64,000 nt of DNA from Mantis religiosa (Eukaryota; Arthropoda; Insecta; Mantodea; Mantidae), in NCBI GenBank assembly GCA_030765055.1, contig CM060953.1, forward strand, positions 73,759,836-73,823,835, written 5' to 3'. A program made the translations under genes and the position numbers. The notes under the pieces are model-generated. The model was not told where the DNA came from, did no database searches, and saw only the letters and a program-made list of their open reading frames with translations. Shown here piece after piece: positions 15,833 to 28,850 of the stretch (its first letter is position 1; every line of letters begins with the position of its first letter).

Positions 15833-18738
15833 GCAATAACAAACGCAATTTGACCACTACGCATCACCCTGATAATTGAAACAATTGAAATTATGAAAAA
15901 TTATCTAATACATTTTAAAAACAGAAGATAATTTATCTTCTCTAGAGTCCAATGTGTTACAATATTGAACGGATATGCAGAAAAAAAAAATAATTTAATA
16001 ACAACAGAGGTCAATTTTCTGCATGTCATTCCATCCATGAAATAACCTTAGCAATTGTCATTCGTGATCCCGTATGTGCGCCCATAAAATGTTCCGCAAG
16101 TTCAAAACCACTACTCATATTACCACAGATTAAATGAAATGTTAAATGACCGAGGGGAGTTGGATAATGATCACAATAAAAATTAAAGAGAGAAAAATAG
16201 CTTTATATGACGGAGCGTGTTTCACAGAATATTTTGAAATATAGATTACACAGTATGTACCAGGGTTGGGACTTTAAAATACTTCGATTTACATTACATT
16301 CCTACGATCTTGAAATGCCACACTCACTGCACCTTACTGAGTTTTCAGTTTGTAAAACAGAATTTTCCAATTTAATTTCCCACTGTGAAGTTTCTTTTTC
16401 TTATTGGCAGAAGCGATAAGAGTTTGTATTTTCTAATGTTTATACAAGGAGAATCTATTTCTTATTGTTCCTGTAGTCCAAGGAAAACTCTAAGTTGTTT
16501 CTTCAGGCCTAAATATAGTAAAAGTGAGGTTCTAAACTATGCACTTAGAAAAAAGCAGCATTGAGACTACTTACCCTCCAATAGTACGTTGAGAAGAAAT
16601 CTAAATAATAACCTAGACTTGTGATGATTTTACCGAAATATGATTTACAAATGTTACGGATATCATAGAGTGGCCTTGTCTTCATTTATTAACAAAAATA
16701 TTTATTTTCCGAGCTGTCCTATTCATCGTCATCATGTAGGTTTATAGTTGAAGCACTGTCCAGAAGTTCCTTGCTCTGGTATTCTTCGTGTCTTGATAAA
16801 GATGTAATTATGTAAATAGCGTACATATAACTGAAGCAGATAAACTATAGAAGGTCGGCTACGTAACTCTTCTATTCAAGAAAACCTTAAGTAACTAAAT
16901 TTACGTGACTTGAGGTTATTAGAAAAGATAAGCAGGCGGCTTAATTTTGGATCTTCTGTATCTATCACCACCTTCAGGTAAGTTTAAAAGATGTGAGTCT
17001 TTACAGTAAATTTGGAAAAGAAGAGCTTTTGAAAAATAACTACACTTAAATATGAACCCTTTCAAAGCGTCTAAAAGAGCAAAACCTATAAATAAATTAC
17101 TGTTTTCCCTGTAATATATTTTAAAGTATAGCTTCCACAAGAAAACCCACGTTAGAGGAGAGAATATAAAAGGCGCACTGCTGGCAATAGACTAGGGCTC
17201 CTTTGCTATTGCAGATATTGTACGAAGGATATTTTCAAAGCAGAGTAAAGAGGACTGAAATTTAAGAATGAAGATAGGATAATCCAACAGAGATGCCCTT
17301 ATATTTAGAGACCTGGATATTTATAATATTTATTCATGTCGTATTTATATTTCTTATAGCTTTCCATTAAAGCTACTTTTCCTTTCTTCATGCGACGTTT
17401 TCCCAACTACGATTTGAGTTTAAATATCGAGTTTAAAACCCGTAGCCTACTAAGCAAATATACTTATATATTGTTGATTTATTTGAATGTGTTATACTTA
17501 ATACATTTATTTGAATTTTTATGACTTAATGTATCAGTAAACCTTTTTATTTCTGCGACACATATATAGGTAATATATATAACCATCCGATGAAACGCAG
17601 GAGTAATGAAAGGAACAACATCATAAGGGTTGGATGAAGCTACAAATGACTTAATAAACATACGTCCTAATAAAATTAGCGTTACATGATATTCTTTTAA
17701 ATAGAAGTCCTTAAATTGAACAACAGCCATTCGAAATTCTTATGGTTATAATTTATTCCTTCCTATCATTGCTTCGGTGTATTACGATGCTACAGTACAC
17801 CATATTATTAATAAAATCACCTTCAATGTGGAGGTGGTTCTGGATATGAAAAAAACACGAATATTTAAATTGAATCTGCTTAGGATTTGGATTGTTGCAT
17901 GAAGCAGTAACGCAGTGGACTGCATTTAGCATATTCTGGATTCAATTCACAAGGCAACGTGATTCTATTATTTTTCTTTTCTGAATTTCATGTTAAACAT
18001 AAGGCTTCTAGGACGTTCAGTAGTTCTCTATTGCCTTGAATATGACATGTTGCTTCATAAGTTTCATACACATGTCGATAAGCGGATCACAACGCCAGTA
18101 CAAATATAGACAGAGAATGCTTATAATTGATGAACTTGAAAGTTGTATAAGTATATTTACAGCTAAGGTTCATGTTTCTTATACTAGTAAGAGCCTTCTG
18201 GTCTTAAGAGACTAGAAGTACGTAGAAGTTGCAGGTAAAATTATAGTTTTTGTTAAAGCGAGAGAAGCGTCATATGAATATCCGAAGAGAGCGTTCTAGA
18301 TAGTCATATGTTACCTTCCAAACATAGTGTGGAATCAAATGGTATTCCTATTAACTTCTGTTTGTGGAATAGCCTATTCTCACAATAGAAGGTCGTTTTA
18401 TGATATCTGAATTTCTTACAGATAACTTCTTTCAGAGAAGTGTTTCGGTTTGCTGAAAAATCCTTCGCCAAACACCTGGCGATATTAAGATTTAACTGGG
18501 ACACTAGAAAACAAATGAATTCCACACAATTACATAATACTGTCACTGTGTGAAGTAAGGTGTAATGTAATAAATGGATTGAGTGCATCTTGTATTTGCT
18601 TTAGTGGAAGAATAACTCAGATGAAGTTTAAAAGGTAGTCACACTTTCTCCTGTACTTTTAGAAATTGAATTGCCTTCTGAAGACTAAGCAGTAAGAATA
18701 TCTGCAAATCACACAAAGATTCGTGGTCCACGTTCCTG
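15833..18738. other. Long stretch without a recognisable gene
   Basis: AT-rich DNA with only short random-looking open frames. A TATAAAAGG box occurs at about 17166. A 55-bp segment at 16923-16977, bounded by AG and a perfect GTAAGT donor, could be a small exon, but no supporting partner is visible. Confidence 0.4.
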
Positions 18739-19004
18739 TTTTTTTTTGTTTTTTTGTTTTTTTGTTTTTGTAATTTACGTCTTCCAACGTTTAGTCATAT
18801 CGGACGATGAATGAAATGGGTGCAAATGATGCTCAAATGAGTCCTGGGTCCATGGAGCCTAGAATTACCAGACATTCGTCTTTCAGGATAAGGGAAAACC
18901 CTGGAAAAAGCCTTATCAAAGTAACTCACCCTGACCGAGATTCGAACTCGGGACCTCTTGAACGTGAGGCAGACACGCTATTATCTATGCCACCAAGGCG
19001 GGCC
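18739..19004 (-). mobile_element. tRNA-derived SINE, family A, with 8-bp TSD
   Basis: Read on the minus strand: tRNA-like head (GGCGGGCCTTGGTGGCATAG-type, then CCTCACGTTCAAGAGGTCCC and the box B GAGTTCGAATCTCGG), a body with CTTATCCTGAAAGACGAATG, a conserved 3' end CATCGTCCGATATGACT, and an A-rich tail. The TSD is CGTTCCTG (18731-18738 and 19005-19012). Six copies of this family lie in the window. Confidence 0.9.
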
Positions 19005-19174
19005 CGTTCCTGTCGTGGCATTATATTTTTAATTTGGTTTATGATTTCTTAATCTTCTTCCAGTTTTTTTTATTTATTTACTTATTTGCACATACACAAT
19101 AAGGTTCGCATTTTGTTTTAGGTTTTACCACTAGAAAATGTGATTATCTTAGGATTTCCGTGTAAAATATCAAA

Positions 19175-19243
19175 GGATAGTTTAATATAAAATATTAGTT
19201 TTGGAAATTAATAATAAGAATTTATTTCCTTTGAAGTTTTAAA
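19175..19243. repeat. 70-bp repeat, family J, copy 2
   Basis: Matches 1163-1231 with a few substitutions. Its flanks are unrelated. Confidence 0.6.
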
Positions 19244-21086
19244 ATTATTTTAAGTTATCTTAAATTAATATGGAAGAGCTGTTTTAAAAATTGTTTTTGA
19301 TCTGCTATACTTTTCGAGGTTTTATATTGTAAATTCGTATTTTACTATCCCTGACATTCCCTCCACGGGGTGCAATTTTAAGAACTTTTACAAAGTGTCA
19401 TAATATTGATGTGATTGTAACACTCAAAGCTACCATATAATTTTAGTTTAGTCCTAAGTTCATAAAAGATCAACTTCTCAACCCTGTTGGCATGTATATG
19501 TTAAAGACTTAAATATTTTTTAAAATATTTACATAGGTCTACTATATAAACATATATATGGACATTTAAAGGTATTGTGGAGTAGTTTAGAAAAGCAGCT
19601 TCAAATTGCCGCATGCGGAAAGTTTCCAAAAAGTAAATGTGGTGAAAAAGATCTAAAATCTCAAATTTTAAAATGAAGAGCATTTTATTGTGAATTCCGA
19701 ACTGGCTGTTTTTAACATTTTGAATGGTCAAAATTTATTTTATTTTTACTAAACTTCAATGGTGCCTGCCCTTAAGCGCTCGGGAATTTAATGTTTCATT
19801 TCAGGATTGCACCATTTCGTAAGCTTTATCGTTTCCCGGATTTTGAAAGGAAAGGAAAGGCCGATTGGTATCGTGTTTTCCGGCTATTGTTCAACATGGT
19901 TTTAGAGAACTGTTATCGGCTTGTACTATTTCGATAAAGATCTGCTCTCAATTGGCAGAAGCTTTCCTGGGGTCAGAGTTGTATTTCTATTCACGCCATA
20001 TCTGAATTGCAAATCATTCTCCTTCTGCTGCGAGAAACATTTTGTGGTTTATCTGCATTTTCGTCTTAATTCTAAGGCGGAGTCACTGCTGATATTAATT
20101 ACACGAGTATTTCAGGGAATTTCCATAGCCTCCGAAACTTCCTTATTGTATACGAGCAAAACACTGTTACTATCTACCGTTAGCTAAATTTGCATTTATC
20201 GCACATCTCACGAAGGAGAATTGGATATTGAAAATAAAACATCTGAGTGTATATTAAGAGTCCTGTCTTAAACGGATGTTAGTCGTATATATTCGTAAAC
20301 CCTTTTCTCAGAATATTTTAACATATAAGCTTGAAGTATTTACGTGTCTTCTAAATTTAATGGTATATGCCTTCTAATGATCTATACTTCATTAAGTTTA
20401 CCAGAACATAGGTTTATTTTCTTAATTTTACATAACCTGATTATAGTTAAAATAGTCTTTATATGATGTTAACCCGATGGAAGACTATATAATTTCCCAA
20501 TCATTATAATTACATAGTAATATAAAATAGTAAAATTAAAACAATAAATTCTAATCTTAATAACGTTATTAATAAATGCTTACGGGATACGTTGCTGAAA
20601 TTCTTTAAATGGAGCCATACGCTTTGCTCAAGTTCGGATGGCAAGTTTTTTATTTCCTGATTTGTTCAAAGAAGTTTACCAAATTGAAATTTCATGATTT
20701 TCTATTATGCGTTGTTTTTAACCTTTAGTATTTTATTAATTCTTCAATTTTGTTATTCAGGGATATGATATGCTATTTCAAAGATTAACTATGTGTTATA
20801 ATCTGTAAAAGTGTGTCTTCAAACTTAAATAACAAACTACTTTCACAAACTTACATTATATTTTATTGTTCTCCCCATAATAAGTAGGTGGTGTCCAAAT
20901 AATGCGGAGAATGTACTACTTCCAAAATCCTACCACAAATTACAAAAGTGAACCTTGAACTAGAAGTCCAGACACCATATATGTTCCTCATAAGATGTAT
21001 GAATTTTTTTGTTATACTCGTATTACTGTTCGGCATTTTCCGTGGCTTTTATCATACCTAGAAAACTTACTCCCCGTATCACGACC
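19244..21086. other. No recognisable gene
   Basis: AT-rich. The short open frame at 19921-20187 has no family motif or splice support. Confidence 0.45.
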
Positions 21087-21720
21087 GAACGGGATGGCGG
21101 TTTCGTCTGTGACACGCATACGGGAGGCCCGGGTTCGATTCCCGTGGCCGACCTAACTGACCCATGGGTTTTTGCGGGGGGTTTCTCGGGTCGCTAGGCG
21201 AATGCTGGATAGGTTATTTACATCCCCCGAATTTCCTGTCCCTCCATTTCATCTCCAGTATCATTTCATATCATCTCTCATCTGGTGCTCTCTTTCAGGA
21301 TAGCAGTGTCGGCGGATGTCTCGGCGGTGCATGACAGGATGATATACTCTGAGAAAAACTACTTCCTCCTCCGGTGAGTTGGTTGCCGGTCTCCGCCAGT
21401 CTGCTGGGACCATTTCGGGACTGCCAGCCGGGACCTTTGTAGCTCGGATCGCTTGGGTGGGACCATTAGGGCTCGGCTGCTGGGCTACTACCGTCCTGCT
21501 GTAGGGGAGCGAGTTCGTTGCCCTGGTCTGTCGGGGAAGGTTTCCATCCAAGTAAACTGTATGGATCTGCCCTCTGTACTGTCGTGGCTCCTTGGGTCGG
21601 CCGCCCTCTGTCTTCTTCGCCGCATCCTTTCTCCCGGGGGTGCCCTCCATAGGAACAATGGGCCCAGCATGGTGGCCTATCTACCGAATCCACTCCGCAA
21701 TGAAATCCCAATCCCAATCC
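21087..21720 (+). mobile_element. tRNA-derived SINE-like repeat, family B, copy 2
   Basis: The head at 21093-21150 has box B GGGTTCGATTCCCGT, and the body matches 637-1140. Relative to that copy it holds roughly 120 bp of extra GC-rich sequence around 21420-21530. It ends in repeated AATCCC units, a likely simple-sequence tail. Confidence 0.65.
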
Positions 21721-22359
21721 CCCGTATGACGCACAGTTTCCCTAAATTTTTAACGAACATAATTCTTGTGAATGGTCATCATTCTATGACGTTCCTGTAA
21801 CAATTTATTGTTAATTGCGAGACCACGCTTGTCTCCTAAGCACTTTCCGAAGATCGCAACTCCAAGTTCTACTGTGTCATTTTTTTTTTCTTTTTCTCCA
21901 ATGGTTTTGTTATATCAAAAAGGCGGAAGATGAGCCTTTCAATGTATTTCTGTTCTGGATCCCAATGATTCTTAGTGCCCGATTTTCTCTCACAAAAAAT
22001 GCCAATTATAATATTGTAATAATCTATATAAATGTTTATTCTTAGAATATAACTTTCTTTTCTTAATTCGGTTATAACTAGTAATTCTGGGGCATTATTT
22101 CAGCCCAGCTGGGTGGTCTGATTTGGACCAAATAAAACTGTAGTTTCACTTTATTTTTACTTAGTGACCTAGTTCAGATTTCATTCAGACTCATCTTAGC
22201 TTGTAGTAATTTAAACCAGTTCCAACGTTCTCTGTCACTTTGGATTGCATTTGCACTCACTTCACATTTTTTCCGCGACGAAATGTTATAAAACTACGCC
22301 CAACTTAGCCTCTTCTTCTGAATAGTTCACTCGCTGGGGAATGAAACACAAGACCTCTC
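21721..22359. other. No recognisable gene
   Basis: On the minus strand there is a 30-40 codon open stretch near 22190-22290 (containing SDRERWNWFKLLQAK). It could be the start of a degraded gag downstream of the LTR-like unit at 22384, but this is weak. Confidence 0.25.
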
Positions 22360-22580
22360 CCATCACCACAGTCCCACCAAAAATGTTAGCTCCTTGTCCA
22401 GTTCACTAACTTTCGCACTCATTCTCGCGACTTCACAAAGACATTCCTCAGCGCTCGCTTATGTACCTTAGATTTTCAGAGCTCTAGAACGTTCGAGAGC
22501 GCCATACTTCAAGAAGATTCTGGTTATCAGGCGGTTATCAGATCGTGCTTACGCCGGGCAGCGTACTACTTACCTGTACA
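22360..22580 (-). repeat. Possible LTR end with primer-binding-site-like sequence
   Basis: On the minus strand a unit TGTACAGG...GCTAACA (22580-22384) has TG...CA-type ends. Four bases later it is followed by TGGTGGGACTGTGGTGATGG, which starts with the TGG expected of a tRNA-primed PBS. There is no second LTR and no pol remnant, so this is a candidate only. Confidence 0.25.
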
Positions 22581-23572
22581 TTGCGATTCCCCGGTGCAGA
22601 TCTCTCGATATACTTATAATATCGAGCCACCCTATGCCTGAAGTCTTACTTTATAGAGAAGTTGAGGGCAGATATGCTAAATACATTATTTTCCTAGTCT
22701 CTTATTTCATATTTATAATTAGTTCAGCAGCCGGTAAACCTGCCTACTAAAGGTACGTCGTAATGAGACAACAGGCTGGGAAATATCCGGTAGGAATGTG
22801 GATATTGCTTCTTCTGACTAGATTGCCCTTTATTTCCCTTTAACTCTTTTTATTGAATAGAAAACCCATTATACTTATATAATAAGATTTACCGTTATTA
22901 GCTTTATATATGTATAGATTGAAAATCACGATTCATATCTATTATTGTATATTAAAGCTTATATTTTCATTTCAATCACCTGACAAACCTTGTAGATGGA
23001 TGTGAGGGTCGACTGAGTCAGCTGATTTCGGTCGTTAAACACCAAGTGTCCACTTTTTCATATCTTTAATAATCGAGGTTCATATAGATTTAGGTAAAGG
23101 TTCCGCTGAGCGAGGACGAGAGAAAAAAAATCAACAGTGGCAAACTTCAGACAGCCCAGCGAGATTTTGATGTGCGTGAAATGGGAAGCAAAGGGGTTGG
23201 AGGTCACGAAGGGGCGGTCGCATCAATCACCCCATCCCACCTTGGTGATATAGCTGTTCGATCGGCCGGAACGGTTCCTGAGTTGTGGTCCAGGTTTCGA
23301 GCCTGGGGACAACAATTACACATGCGGGGATGCGCTCAGGGAATTCGCTTTGCTGTTTAAAAGTTAGGCGTACTGAGGGTGTGTTTGAATTAACAGTTGT
23401 GTGTTGTGTTTTGATCTCGTCCAGAAAATCTATGCTACTGGTAATGCTGGGGCTAGAACTAGAAAATAAATAAACAACTGTTTTATTTTTGTGCAGTTTG
23501 ACACCTTATAACTAATTATTGATGCAGATTATCATATACAGAGGTTTGTATTTGGGTTTTGTAACTTACATC
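22581..23572. other. No recognisable gene
   Basis: AT-rich to mixed composition. A tRNA-like patch near 23240-23300 (GGTTTCGAGCC) may be an old SINE remnant. Nothing coding is supported. Confidence 0.35.
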
Positions 23573-23608
23573 ACGCGCGCGCACACACACACACACACAT
23601 ACACATAC
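23573..23608. repeat. (CG/CA)n microsatellite
   Basis: Alternating CG then CA dinucleotides directly 5' of the SINE-A head at 23611. Confidence 0.9.
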
Positions 23609-23610
23609 TT

Positions 23611-23857
23611 GCCCGTCTCGGTAGCGTGGTGGTAGCATGTCTACCTCACGTTCAAGAGGTCCCGAGTTCGAATTTCGGTCAGGGTGAGTTACCTGGATAA
23701 GGTTTTTTCAGGGTTTTCCCTTATCCTAAAAGACGAATGTCGGGTAACTCTAAGCTCCATGGACCCTGGGATCATTTGAACATCATTTCACCCATCCCTT
23801 TCATCGTCCGATATAACTTAACGTTGGAGGATGTAAAATTACAAAAGAAAAAAAAAT
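23611..23857 (+). mobile_element. tRNA-derived SINE, family A, plus strand
   Basis: Full-length unit: head GCCCGTCTCGGTAGCGTGG, CCTCACGTTCAAGAGGTCCC, box B GAGTTCGAATTTCGG, conserved body, ATCGTCCGATATAACTTAAC and an A-rich tail. Imperfect flanking repeats of TACACAT type lie on both sides. Confidence 0.9.
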
Positions 23858-24246
23858 ACACATTCTCACGCACATCCCGTTTCATTCCTATTTCCGGTGT
23901 AGGAGGAAGAAAGGAAATAATCCTAACGGACAGTCGGGAAATGAATCAGAACCCCTCGCTTAGGCACTCAAATATTGTTTTAATGGTCTCGGCTGTAGAT
24001 TTATTATTACTATTTTTTTTTCGTTTGAAAGCCTTGCTGAGCCACTCGTTGCTATTACCCCTGAATGCTAGACTATAAACCGTACGAAGTGATGGTTTCG
24101 TAAATCGTTGCTGATTTCGTAAATTCAAATAGGAGTAGTGGGGGTAGTCTGTAGAAATTTAATGGAATAGAATATTTGTTCATTTCGAGAACAGATTCTA
24201 TCTGGGAAAGCGCCCTACGTATAGGAGAATGCAAAAACCGCTTAGC

Positions 24247-24259
24247 TAGAGAGAGAGAG

Positions 24260-24348
<89 letters not shown>
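24247..24348. repeat. (GA)n microsatellite, about 50 units
   Basis: Nearly pure GA dinucleotides with one GC interruption. Open frames of alternating Arg-Glu or Leu-Ser across it are artefacts of the repeat. Confidence 0.98.
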
Positions 24349-24352
<4 letters not shown>

Positions 24353-25979
24353 GTAGATTTTACCATCAAACAAACCTTGATGCAAGCCTGCAGGCCATGA
24401 AAATGTAAATACTCGGTGGTCTGGATTTATTTTTAGATCACTCTGAAGCTCATATTTTAATGGGGAAGGTTGGTAAATTTGAATAACTTTTAGTTTTTAT
24501 TTTGTTTTCAGAAGTAGAAATAGGTTGGTTAACGGAGGGTCCATAGCTTCTCGACGCACATTTGGATCCTTTGGCTTATACTCCCGGGAAGCAGTAATGA
24601 GATGAAGGAATTGTAGGAGGCGTATAGACTGCAGGAATGAATGACGTAAAGTCGAAGATAGGCGTAGAGTGTCTTAATATTTCCTGGCTGAACCACCTTT
24701 CGGGAGGTGCTTTAGGGCGACTCGCCCAAACCGCCGGATGTGACTCAGCAGTTTAGTTCCTCTCTAGCAGGAACCAGGGAAATTTCAACTCACATGTTCT
24801 GGCGAAGCCTAAAACAAAGTCCAAATCGCAGGAATGTGCGCTATTTGTCTGCTGTCAACACTCAGGAGAGGTCCTGTAATTTGTAAGAGGGTATTTAGAG
24901 CTAATGGGAGAGAGGAGAACCATAGTGAAAAACTCGACTAGCCGACCAGGGGTACAAGCACGGAATTTCCCATGTTCAGATGGGGCGGAGAGCAGGAATC
25001 GCACCAGGGAACTCCGTATGCAGGCTTCACGAGTTACCCATTTCGGTAAATTTTTATGATTCATTATTTTTTAACCATACATTGTTTCCAGTCCACTGAA
25101 AATTTTAAGGCATTCACAGCTTTATTGAATCGTTGACAAAAGAAGGATCATTTCCTGTGATACTGCTTCAGTAGTGACTGGTTGTAGAACTTCTAAATCT
25201 GCCGGCAGGTTAGCTACAATACATGTGGCTAGCATTGAAATAAATGTATTTATATATAAAAATATTTTCTTTGTCACTAATACTGCGAATTACAAAGATG
25301 ACATCAAAGCCAGCTGTGCCGGAGTTTCGTCCCGCAGGAGTACTTTTACAGGACAGTGCACCCAAAGACATAAAGTTGGAACTTTAAAGTACATTTAAAA
25401 ACAATCGTTCAGGACCAGGTTTAAACTCCCGACCTTAGGATTAGTAGGTTAAGCGCCCAACTGAGTAACCGTGAGGTGGTACTTCGAATTCTAAGTGATA
25501 GACAATTTCAACGGTTTTCACTCGCAAGACATCAAGTGGTTATAATACATTTTTTCGAACGTTTTTAATCTTCTATATGTATTATTATTGTCATTTATTT
25601 CAGAATGTTATAATCATTTGAATTACTTAGAAATAAACTTATTGCTTACTGTATATTTTCAAATAAGCACAACAAAATAAAATGGGAAATCCTAGTTATA
25701 TCAAACAGAATATATTTTTCTTAGGTACTTGTTGTCCTAATTTTTCTCAACTAAAATATTTAAGGATAAACAAAGAACAGTGAATACAATTATAACAAAT
25801 AATCAAATAAAATTATAAGCTGGTTTCACTATATGAAGTATTCATTATTCATTTTAAACAGTTATGCTTGTAATAAACATTTACTATAGTCTTAAGGTTT
25901 TTTTTTTTCTTTGGTTACTTGCGACGTATTGACAAGTTATCTCTCTCTCTCTATTACTTTCCAATCTAACCCTAAAGTT
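24349..25979. other. No recognisable gene; two tRNA-like patches
   Basis: 24600-25040 is GC-richer than its flanks and may be an old, unclassified repeat. Around 25413-25475 the minus strand has box-A- and box-B-like text (CAGTTGGGCGCTTAACC, GGGAGTTTAAACC), suggesting a decayed tRNA-derived SINE. No coding frame is supported. Confidence 0.35.
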
Positions 25980-26321
25980 AACAACCACTGCTTGGCTCTC
26001 ACCAAGGTAACCCGGGTTCGATCCCAGGCAATCGCATAGTGACATTTGTGGTGGACAACATAGCGCTATTTCGAGTTTTCTCCGGGTCCTCAGGTTTCCC
26101 CTGCCATCATTCCACCAATTGCTCTATCATCTTTGCCATCATTTCATCTCGTCCTTATTCTGTCATTCATTTCCCTCCCTCTCATACGAGTATCAGGCAT
26201 CCAGCTGATCACCCGTACTGGATTCTCTCACTGATCCAGATATTCCGTTTCTCAACCCGCATAGGGGTTAAGAGGAACAAGATATCCAGACACCACGTAG
26301 TGTTATAAAAGGGCAGTTAAA
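25980..26321 (+). mobile_element. SINE-like element with simple-repeat tail
   Basis: The head contains GGGTTCGATCCCAGG (box-B-like, 26011-26027). A body of about 280 bp follows and runs directly into a GAA/GTA microsatellite. No second copy is in the window. Confidence 0.45.
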
Positions 26322-26488
26322 GAAGAAGATGAAGAAAAGACGAAGACGAAGAAGAAGAAGTAGAAGTAGAAGTAGAAGTAGAATTAGAAGTAGAAGAAGA
26401 AGTAGAAGAAGAAGTAGAAGTAGAAGTAGAAGAAGAAGTAGAAGTAGAAGTAGAAGTAGAAGTAGAAGAAGAAGTAGAAGTAGAAGAC
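26322..26488. repeat. (GAA/GTA)n compound microsatellite
   Basis: Alternating GAAGAA and GTAGAA triplets over about 165 bp. The poly-Leu or Ser-Thr open frames on the minus strand are artefacts. Confidence 0.97.
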
Positions 26489-26792
26489 ATCTCCTTTGAT
26501 ATCTTAACTTCAGCGTACAGCACAATTGTTATCGGCACGGATGTTGTCTCGCTTATTATTTGTACATATACGTAACTACGGTTATTTATGTTTTCTTTTC
26601 TTTGTAAACATTATTTTGCCCACATATTTACACTCTTAGTTGTACCTCCAGCTTAAAATAAATGCCATTCTCCAAGCGGCAATAGGACCCGGTAGCCCTC
26701 TGGAACACAGGCGCAGTTCTTTATCCCTTTGTTATCTGAAGAATTTTTGTGTATGTCCTAATTAGGTTGTGCATATAGTAATGAAACTATTA

Positions 26793-28023
26793 TGTGTTTC
26801 AAATGGGAAGAGTTCTCGCCTGTAGCGAATCAGATGCGTTAGAACCTTCACCGTTGCCACCTCGTTATCCCCACTGCCTTTATTTTTCCCTCTCTCCCTC
26901 GCACACTTGAAAGTGTTCGTGGCGCTAGACGTAAAGGAACACAAACTCAATTTTCTAAATTTTTATAATAATGCAGTTGTTGAAATTACAATTGTAACAT
27001 GAATATCCGCATATTACGCAAATGTTTTTAATATTTAGTTTAAAGTTAATTACAGTTTATGAATTACTCATTTGTCTAATCCAACGAAAGTACCACCGCT
27101 GCATCCGTATAGCGGTGAATGTTAATTACGTTAAGAGATAATTCGTCATTTCCATTGTCTTCAACGTCTGAGTACTGCAAATTTATGATGATAGGTTCCA
27201 TAATCTCGTTACGTGCTATTTCTTTCCAAAGGTCGTCTTCTAGTAGTTTATCTGATGTATCACGTAGTTTTCCCAGTCTTGCTGTGTTCCTTGTCAATTT
27301 CTTCGTGAACAAGTCGTTCAACGTCAGTCAGTTTAAAAATATTATTTGTTTGCAGCGTAATTTGAGCCCCATTAACTCTATTGGATTGTTCTAGAAGTAC
27401 TTATAGTAAGGGGGGTGAGGTGGATCGCGTCTCATAGATCCAGCTGATACACTTTTTCATGGAAGAGTAATTGAATAATGCTGCTTTGAACTCTCTAGAG
27501 TAAATAGAGATAACGAGCCATTCATAAACAAAGATATTGATGTTACCAGACTTTTTCTGCCAGACTAGCAAGAAGTGTATCGTTTCTTCTCATCAAATTT
27601 ATAAAACTCCTTGGCTTATTCAAAGTACATATATTTTCTTTTATCACGTCATGTCAAATGTTTATGTTTCAGTACTAAGTAATTTTAAATATACATGCTA
27701 ACCACGATATTCATTACAATGCTTACGTTGCAATGCATTGCTATACTATAATGGTATATACTTTATTTATTTGTATTAGGAAAACTGAGCTAAACATATG
27801 GGGATTTTACGATTATGTTAAATACATTACGCTCCCCTTCCTCATGGATAATTTTTTGAAAAATCTGAACTTTTGTCTTAGCGCATTTAGTATTTATTAG
27901 AGATTGATTAGTTTGGCGCTCGTCACACACCACTTAGCGGGAATGCAATACAACACCGCAAGACTCCGATTGGTTGCTCACCTAGTAGCGCACAAGGACA
28001 AACACCTTCCCATTTGAAATACA
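26793..28023 (-). mobile_element. TA-flanked DNA transposon, family T, copy 1 (minus orientation)
   Basis: TIRs TGTGTTTCAAATGGGAAG (left) and its near-perfect complement (right, ending GAAATACA) are flanked by TA on both sides (26791-26792 and 28024-28025). The subterminal block next to the right TIR (GCGCTACTAGGTGAGCAACC as read on the minus strand) is shared with 33581 and 55889. A transposase C-terminal remnant is at 27076-27384. The length of 1231 bp is too short for a full transposase, so this is an internally deleted copy. Confidence 0.9.
27076..27384 (-). pseudogene. Transposase C-terminal remnant (DDE_3-like), family T copy 1
   Basis: The minus-strand frame contains NIFKLTDVERLVHEEIDK-like text (across 27290-27350), then LEDDLWKEIARNEIMEPIII and an acidic DVEDNGNDEL tail. 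It aligns with the remnant at 56888-57320 in copy 3. This order is typical of the C-terminus of insect DDE_3/Tc1-IS630-type transposases. The catalytic NPIE box is degraded here. Confidence 0.8.
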
Positions 28024-28479
28024 TATTGGAACAGCTTCCATTTCATTCATTTACAAAAGATTCTAATTTATTAATGCATTTAACTGCTAAAGAAATACAC
28101 AAAAGAAAGCAGAATGAAATATAATTTTTCATTTTTTATTGATTTTGATGCTATATCACAAGTATGTGGCTAAATAAGGGAGAGGGGGGAATCAGAAATA
28201 AGAAGCTCCAAGAGGCAGTACTAAACTGTGTAAAATTTATGCAAAGTTTAAAGAAGATAATACGTCGCTCATTCTATCTTTCAGATAAGAAAATATTTAA
28301 GAGTATTGAATATAAGATCAAAATAGTAATTAGACAACATGGTAGTGCACTATTTGGTCTGTTATATAGGACAAACCTAGAATGCTAGACTCAGCTAAAA
28401 AACTGAACAAAATTAAAATGAATATAATCATACGAATAAACGAACTTATTAAATGATAAACTACGCCATGAAGTATAAG
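28024..28479. other. No recognisable gene
   Basis: AT-rich sequence with one short Lys/Ile-rich open frame that shows no family motif. Confidence 0.4.
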
Positions 28480-28850
28480 CGTCAGGGTAATTTGGATATT
28501 CTCGATATATTCCTGCTAATTTTAATGATATAGCCTGGAAATCAACCACGCATTTTTCTGTCTTCGTCCGCTTCCTCTAACTGAGCTACCATGGCAACAT
28601 ACTGGCCCTAAATTAAATTCTCCAACTGACCGGCTTTTTTCGATAAGGTTATCTCAGATTCATATAAACGAACGTATTTTACTGGAACTTACAGTGTCGT
28701 AAGCACTTTATCAGATTTCATAGCTAAATGAACTATTTATTAAATCAATACATGGAAATTAATTCTTCTTTCACATTAGAAAGTTCCTGGTTAAAATCTC
28801 GACCATCACATTATATTTTAAGCCTGATTACACCCTTTCAATGGTCGTGA
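28480..28850 (-). mobile_element. tRNA-like repeat, family E, minus strand
   Basis: On the minus strand: GTCAGTTGGAGAATTTAAT, then GCCATGGTAGCTCAGTTAGA (tRNA D-arm-like box A) and CCAGGCTATATCATT. The same order occurs at 62152-62300. A flanking block ATGGAAATTAATTCTTCTTT is also near 61947. Diverged, with uncertain ends. Confidence 0.55.

Noticed and set aside
16923..16977. 55-bp exon candidate ending at a perfect GTAAGT donor
   Set aside because: Too short and without a pyrimidine tract or partner exon; probably chance.
17150..17215. TATAAAAGG box as a promoter
   Set aside because: No initiator, ORF or exon is visible downstream.
24073..24400. Open frames of alternating Leu-Ser or Arg-Glu
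   Set aside because: They are translations of the (GA)n microsatellite.
26268..26538. Poly-Leu and Ser/Thr-rich open frames
   Set aside because: They are translations of the GAA/GTA microsatellite.
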